NCBI GenBank assembly: GCA_004193205.1
Contig: RZUM01000007.1
Coordinates: 310,001-374,000, forward strand
DNA length: 64,000 nucleotides
Direction of reading: 5' to 3'
Source of the DNA: Gordonia sediminis
Lineage (GTDB): Bacteria; Actinomycetota; Actinomycetes; Mycobacteriales; Mycobacteriaceae
Shown: positions 60,908 through 64,000 of the stretch, one piece after another
How positions within the stretch are numbered: the stretch's first letter is position 1
Layout of the letters: every line of letters starts with the position of its first letter
Notes under the pieces: model-generated
The model's database searches: none
What the model saw: the letters and a program-made list of their open reading frames with translations, nothing else
What the model was told of the DNA's origin: nothing
Program-made: the position numbers and the translations under genes

Positions 60908-61999
60908 TCAGCCTCCGATGGCCGACATCGGTCGGGTCGGTTGGTGGAAGTCGGGCCGGTTGACGCCATGGCCGGGGGCCTTGACCCAGGCGTTGCCGCG
61001 CCAGCGTTCGGCGATCGCCACGTCGAGCTCGTCGTCGGACAGGCCGCTGCGCAGCAGGGGACGCAGATCGGTCTCGGACTCGGCGAACAGGCAGTTGCGT
61101 AGCGCGCCGTCGGCGGTGAGCCGGGCGCGGTCACAGTCGCCGCAGAACGGTCGCGTCACCGACGCGATGACACCGACGCGCGCCGGCTCGCCGTCGACGT
61201 GATGACCGTCGACCAGCCAGGTCGTGGCCGGAGCACTGCCGCGCGGGCGGGGATCGGGCAGTAGACGGTACCGGCGGTGCAGCGCGGTCAAAATCTCGTC
61301 CGCGGTGACCATCGACGACCGGTCCCACCGGTGGTCGGCGTCGAGCGGCATCTGTTCGATGATCCGTAGCTGGTAGCCGTGCTCGAGACAGAAGCCGAGC
61401 AGGTCGGGGAGGCGGTCGAGGTCGCTGTGGTCGGCCGCCACCGCGTTCACCTTGATCGGGTGCAGGCCGGCGCCGCGGGCTGCGGCGAGACCGTCGATGA
61501 CGTCGTGCAGACGGTCGCGGCGGGTGATCTCGGCGAATCGGGCGGGGTCGACGGTGTCGAGGGAGACGTTGATGCGCCGTAGGCCGGCCGCGACGAGCCC
61601 GTCGATTCGGTGGGTCAGGCCGAGGCCGTTGGTGGTCAGCGCGATCTCGGGGTGCGACGGCAACGACGACACCGCCCCGATCAGATCCTCGAGGTCCCGG
61701 CGCAGCAGCGGTTCGCCGCCCGTGAATCGGATCGTCTCGATGCCGAGGTCACGCACCGCGACCGTGATCACCCGGATCAGCTCGGCGGTGGAAAGCAGCG
61801 ACTCCGATCCGAGCCAGTCGAGCCCCTCGGCGGGCATGCAGTAGGTGCAGCGCAGATTGCACCGGTCGGTCACCGACACCCGCAGGTCCCGCACCGTGCG
61901 ACCGAAGCGGTCGCGCAGCGGCCCCGTGCTCGGTGCATCGGCGGGAGGTGCGTGGTGCGACGACGGTGTGGAGGGCAACCCGAGCGCGACGATGGTCAT
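60908..61999 (-). CDS. moaA: GTP 3',8-cyclase MoaA
   Basis: A 363-residue radical-SAM enzyme, the first enzyme of molybdenum cofactor synthesis. The N-terminal cluster motif CNLRCTYC, the SAM-binding TGGEPLLR, the C-terminal cluster cysteines (PFCGDCDRARLTADGALRNC), and the C-terminal double glycine (SAIGG) are present. The ATG at 61999 overlaps the stop of the flavin-reductase-like gene by 4 bp; further upstream the frame lies inside that gene. It corresponds to moaA2 of M. tuberculosis by order. Confidence 0.93.
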   Translation of the reverse strand: MTIVALGLPSTPSSHHAPPADAPSTGPLRDRFGRTVRDLRVSVTDRCNLRCTYCMPAEGLDWLGSESLLSTAELIRVITVAVRDLGIETIRFTGGEPLLRRDLEDLIGAVSSLPSHPEIALTTNGLGLTHRIDGLVAAGLRRINVSLDTVDPARFAEITRRDRLHDVIDGLAAARGAGLHPIKVNAVAADHSDLDRLPDLLGFCLEHGYQLRIIEQMPLDADHRWDRSSMVTADEILTALHRRYRLLPDPRPRGSAPATTWLVDGHHVDGEPARVGVIASVTRPFCGDCDRARLTADGALRNCLFAESETDLRPLLRSGLSDDELDVAIAERWRGNAWVKAPGHGVNRPDFHQPTRPMSAIGG

Positions 62000-62544
62000 G
62001 ACGCGTCCCTTCGTGCTTCGAGCGCGCGAAACGTGCTGGCGTGGAACACGAGCGGTTCGACACCCGGATCGCAGTGCAGCGCCTCGATACGCAACAGCAC
62101 AACGGTGTGGTCGCCGGCCGGGATCTCGTGGAACAGCGAACACGACAGGGTCGCGGCCGTGTCGGGGATCAACACCGCGCCGTCGTCGGTGGCCAGCGGG
62201 GTGATCCCGGCGAACCGGCCGTCGGCGGGTCCCGCGAGCTGGCGGCAAAGCTCCGACTGATCGCTGGCGAACACACTCACCCCGATGGACGGTGCCGATC
62301 GAAGTCTCGGCCACGTGGTCGAGGTGTTCTGCACGCACAGCGAGACGAGGGGCGGATCGAGGGAGACCGTGGTGAATGCGCTGGCGGCCATCCCGGCGAG
62401 TTCTGGGGCGCCATCTCCGTCGGGGACGCGGCAGCACACCGCCACGACACCGGACGGGAAGCAGCTGAACGCCCGCTTCAGCATGGTCGAGTCGGTCGCC
62501 GGGGAGAGGTCGTCGGCGACCGGCACCACGGACTCCAGGCTCAA
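61996..62544 (-). CDS. Flavin-reductase-like FMN-binding protein
   Basis: A 182-residue protein of the flavin reductase-like domain family. Landmarks are LKRAFSCFPSGVVAVCC, GMAASAFTTVSLDPPLVSLCVQNTS and HEIPAGDHTVVLLRIEAL. It may supply reduced FMN or bind flavin itself. I chose the TTG at 62544: it forms a TTGA overlap with the upstream stop, and GGAGGG lies 4 bp before it. A GTG at 62529 is an alternative. The gene is tightly coupled to moaA (ATGA overlap). It has no equivalent at this point in the M. tuberculosis order that I remember. Confidence 0.8.
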   Translation of the reverse strand: MSLESVVPVADDLSPATDSTMLKRAFSCFPSGVVAVCCRVPDGDGAPELAGMAASAFTTVSLDPPLVSLCVQNTSTTWPRLRSAPSIGVSVFASDQSELCRQLAGPADGRFAGITPLATDDGAVLIPDTAATLSCSLFHEIPAGDHTVVLLRIEALHCDPGVEPLVFHASTFRALEARRDAS

Positions 62545-62750
62545 CGCACCCTCCGTCCGGACCGCAGAGCGAACACCAGACCGAGCACGAACCCGAGCGG
62601 GGCGCACATGGTCAGGAGATAGACGAAGGTGGGTGCGGTCCCGCCATCGGTGACCAACGGTGTGACGAACAGCGCGGCGATCGCGGCCAGGCCGATCGCG
62701 AAGACGATCATGGCCGCCTGCAGCAGCCGCGGTGACGATTGCCTCTCCAT
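62541..62750 (-). CDS. Small two-helix membrane protein
   Basis: A 69-residue protein with two membrane helices (about residues 10-32 and 40-62) and a basic end (SGRRVR). It is the first gene of the minus-strand run to moaA and moaD. It sits where M. tuberculosis has Rv0870c, a small membrane protein. Function is unknown. Confidence 0.75.
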   Translation of the reverse strand: MERQSSPRLLQAAMIVFAIGLAAIAALFVTPLVTDGGTAPTFVYLLTMCAPLGFVLGLVFALRSGRRVR

Positions 62751-62852
62751 GACATCAACGGTAGAGCACCCGGGTCACCGATTGGGTCGTGGTCGAATAC
62801 AAGGTCAGCGCCGCACCGGGTAATCCGGGTGACCGGCCGGATCGGCGTTGGC

Positions 62853-62942
62853 TAGACTGGGTGGTCAAAGGCGCCTCTGCTCATCGGAGACCGAGTCGGG
62901 TTCCGTCCAGGACCAGCCGAGATCCGGTGAGGGGCGCTTTTG
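62853..62942 (+). promoter_or_regulatory. Promoter -10 and structured leader of the cold-shock gene
   Basis: TAGACT (62853-62858) is a likely -10 box with a weak GTGACC -35 (62829-62834). The leader, over 110 nt long, has partly complementary blocks at 62867-62887 (aaaggcgcctctgctcatcg) and 62924-62941, the second ending in TTTT. It could form a long hairpin acting as attenuator or thermosensor. Confidence 0.45.
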
Positions 62943-62980
62943 TCATGAGACGTCCGATGTGACAGGTGAGGGTGAGAGCT

Positions 62981-63406
62981 GTGCCGACCGGCAGGGTGAA
63001 GTGGTACGACGCGGAGAAGGGCTTCGGCTTCCTCGCACAGGAGAGCGGAGAGGACGTCTACGTCCGTTCTTCCGCGCTGCCCCCAGGGGTGGAGGGCCTC
63101 AAGCCCGGCCAGCGGGTCGAGTTCGGCATGGCCGCGGGTCGTCGTGGACCGCAGGCGCTGACCGTCACCCTTCTCGAACCGGCGCCCAGTGTCGCGAAGA
63201 ACACCCGCGAGGCCGCGCGTGAAGCCGCCCGCAAGGAGGTCAAGCGACACACGCCCGACGAGTTGCACGGCATGGTCGCCGACCTGATCACGCTTCTCGA
63301 GGGATCGGTGCAGCCGGAACTGCGCAAGGGACGCTATCCCGACCGCAAGACCTCCCAGCGCATCTCCGAGGTGGTCCGCGCCGTCACCCGCGAACTCGAA
63401 CGCTGA
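62981..63406 (+). CDS. cspB: Cold-shock-domain protein with C-terminal helical extension (CspB-like)
   Basis: A 141-residue protein. The first 70 residues are a cold-shock domain with RNP1-like GFGFLAQE and RNP2-like DVYVRSSAL. About 70 more residues form a charged helical extension ([20 protein letters not shown], then [17 protein letters not shown]). The layout matches M. tuberculosis CspB (Rv0871), longer than the 67-residue standard cold-shock proteins. I chose the GTG at 62981 from that match; the frame is open to 62966. It binds single-stranded RNA or DNA and probably acts as an RNA chaperone. Confidence 0.88.
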   Translation: MPTGRVKWYDAEKGFGFLAQESGEDVYVRSSALPPGVEGLKPGQRVEFGMAAGRRGPQALTVTLLEPAPSVAKNTREAAREAARKEVKRHTPDELHGMVADLITLLEGSVQPELRKGRYPDRKTSQRISEVVRAVTRELER

Positions 63407-63430
63407 GACGGGTCCCGGCGGCCCGGGCGA

Positions 63431-63988
63431 TCACCCCAGGGTCGGTGTCGGGAGATCCACGCCCTGCGGGGTGGTGTCCGCCGCGAGATAGCCGCGGGCG
63501 ATGACACCTTCTTCACCGGCGGGTGACACCACCGACGGCACCTGCACCTCGATGTTGACCAGGATCTGCTCGGGTGTGGAGTGCAGCACGGTGGTGTAGG
63601 TCGTGTTCGAGCGCATCGGTTCCGACGTGCCGTCGAGTCCCTGTGGTGTCAGATACTGGACCACCAGGTTCCACGGAAACTTGGCGATGTCCTTGGACAC
63701 CGACAGCACCACCGATTCGCCCACCGGCACCGGCACCTTCTCCACGTGGATGTCGGCGTCGTTCTCGGGTTGGCAGTTCTTGAGGAAGACGTCACACATG
63801 CTGGTGGGTTCGACGCGCACCAGACGGTCGCCGACCGCCAGTTGCAGGTAGAGGTCCTCAGTATTGTTGTTGTCGTCCCCCGACCACTGGTCGCGGGTCA
63901 GGACGGCGACGGCGCCGCCGACGATGACGACGAATGCGATCACGACGGCCGCGATGATCGCGATCGCCTTCTTGTCTCCGCTGTTCAC
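63431..63988 (-). CDS. DUF2771-type membrane-anchored protein (possibly truncated by window edge)
   Basis: A 185-residue protein with one N-terminal membrane helix (AIAIIAAVVIAFVVIVGGAV) and an outside domain. The pattern LYLQLAVGDRLVRVEPTSMCDVF, KNCQPEN and FPWNLVVQYLTPQG is that of DUF2771, found in mycolic-acid actinobacteria. The two cysteines may pair. The GTG start at 63988 is 12 bp from the window end; the frame is still open there, so the true start may lie outside. It is convergent with the cold-shock gene. Confidence 0.78.
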   Translation of the reverse strand: MNSGDKKAIAIIAAVVIAFVVIVGGAVAVLTRDQWSGDDNNNTEDLYLQLAVGDRLVRVEPTSMCDVFLKNCQPENDADIHVEKVPVPVGESVVLSVSKDIAKFPWNLVVQYLTPQGLDGTSEPMRSNTTYTTVLHSTPEQILVNIEVQVPSVVSPAGEEGVIARGYLAADTTPQGVDLPTPTLG

Positions 63989-64000
63989 TGTGCTGGTGTC

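Overview
This window is high-GC actinobacterial chromosome, almost fully coding, with many GTG starts and 1-4 bp gene overlaps. Gene content and order point to a mycolic-acid actinobacterium (order Mycobacteriales), and a Gordonia-like organism is my best guess. Two blocks match Mycobacterium tuberculosis gene order as I remember it. The first is the hydrogenase-like cluster Rv0082-Rv0087 (1-6676 here). The second is Rv0858c and Rv0861c-Rv0871 (dapC, XPB helicase, helicase-associated protein, moaC2-mog-moaE2, rpfA, moaD2-moaA2, cspB; 49801-63406 here). The species call is inference; no ribosomal RNA or tRNA gene is visible.

Layout. 1-6676: a six-gene membrane complex related to hydrogenase-4 / formate hydrogenlyase, whose large subunit has lost all four NiFe-binding cysteines. 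6763-8589: a 608-residue protein of unknown function. 8637-11321: a GH63-like glucosidase. 11503-17886: an alcohol-to-acyl-CoA module (GMC oxidoreductase, aldehyde dehydrogenase, acyl-CoA synthetase) around a PucR-type regulator, with a shared candidate operator TGTGC-N4-GCACA upstream of both transcription units. 18004-21705: an operon of two wax ester synthase/diacylglycerol acyltransferases and a lipase. 21818-23460: a cupin and a zinc alcohol dehydrogenase. 23594-25613: a TetR-controlled ABC transporter with a clear operator and leaderless promoter. 25741-29424: a P-type ATPase with unusual membrane residues, followed by polyphosphate kinase 2. 29480-32650: a LysR regulator divergent from a transporter and 3-hydroxybutyrate dehydrogenase. 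32767-36743: a Uma2 nuclease-fold protein, a 42-bp tandem repeat array and a giant BTAD/AAA regulator. 36991-38715: rhodanese, Nudix and YceI genes. 38850-39015: a palindromic MITE-like element. 39052-43028: a membrane adenylate-cyclase-type protein, a short-chain dehydrogenase, a secreted protein and an AlkB homologue. 43219-46105: an MmpL-type exporter with its TetR regulator. 46154-49793: a secreted beta-propeller protein, a cholesterol-oxidase-like enzyme and an F420-type oxidoreductase. 49801-63988: the conserved dapC/XPB/moa/rpf/cspB block, closing with a DUF2771-type protein.

How the parts fit. The centre looks like lipid and alcohol metabolism: alcohols oxidised to acids, activated to acyl-CoA, then esterified as wax ester or triacylglycerol. 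The last third carries molybdopterin synthesis, DNA repair and the resuscitation-promoting factor. Upstream of rpf lie a perfect cAMP-receptor-protein site (TGTGA-N6-TCACA) and a ydaO/c-di-AMP-type riboswitch, so two cyclic-nucleotide signals probably control cell-wall resuscitation.

The most unusual items are the metal-ligand-free hydrogenase-like complex, the P-type ATPase lacking the usual cation ligands, the two arrays of one hairpin-repeat family (one supplying the C-terminus of a regulator), the MITE, and the paired PucR-type operators.
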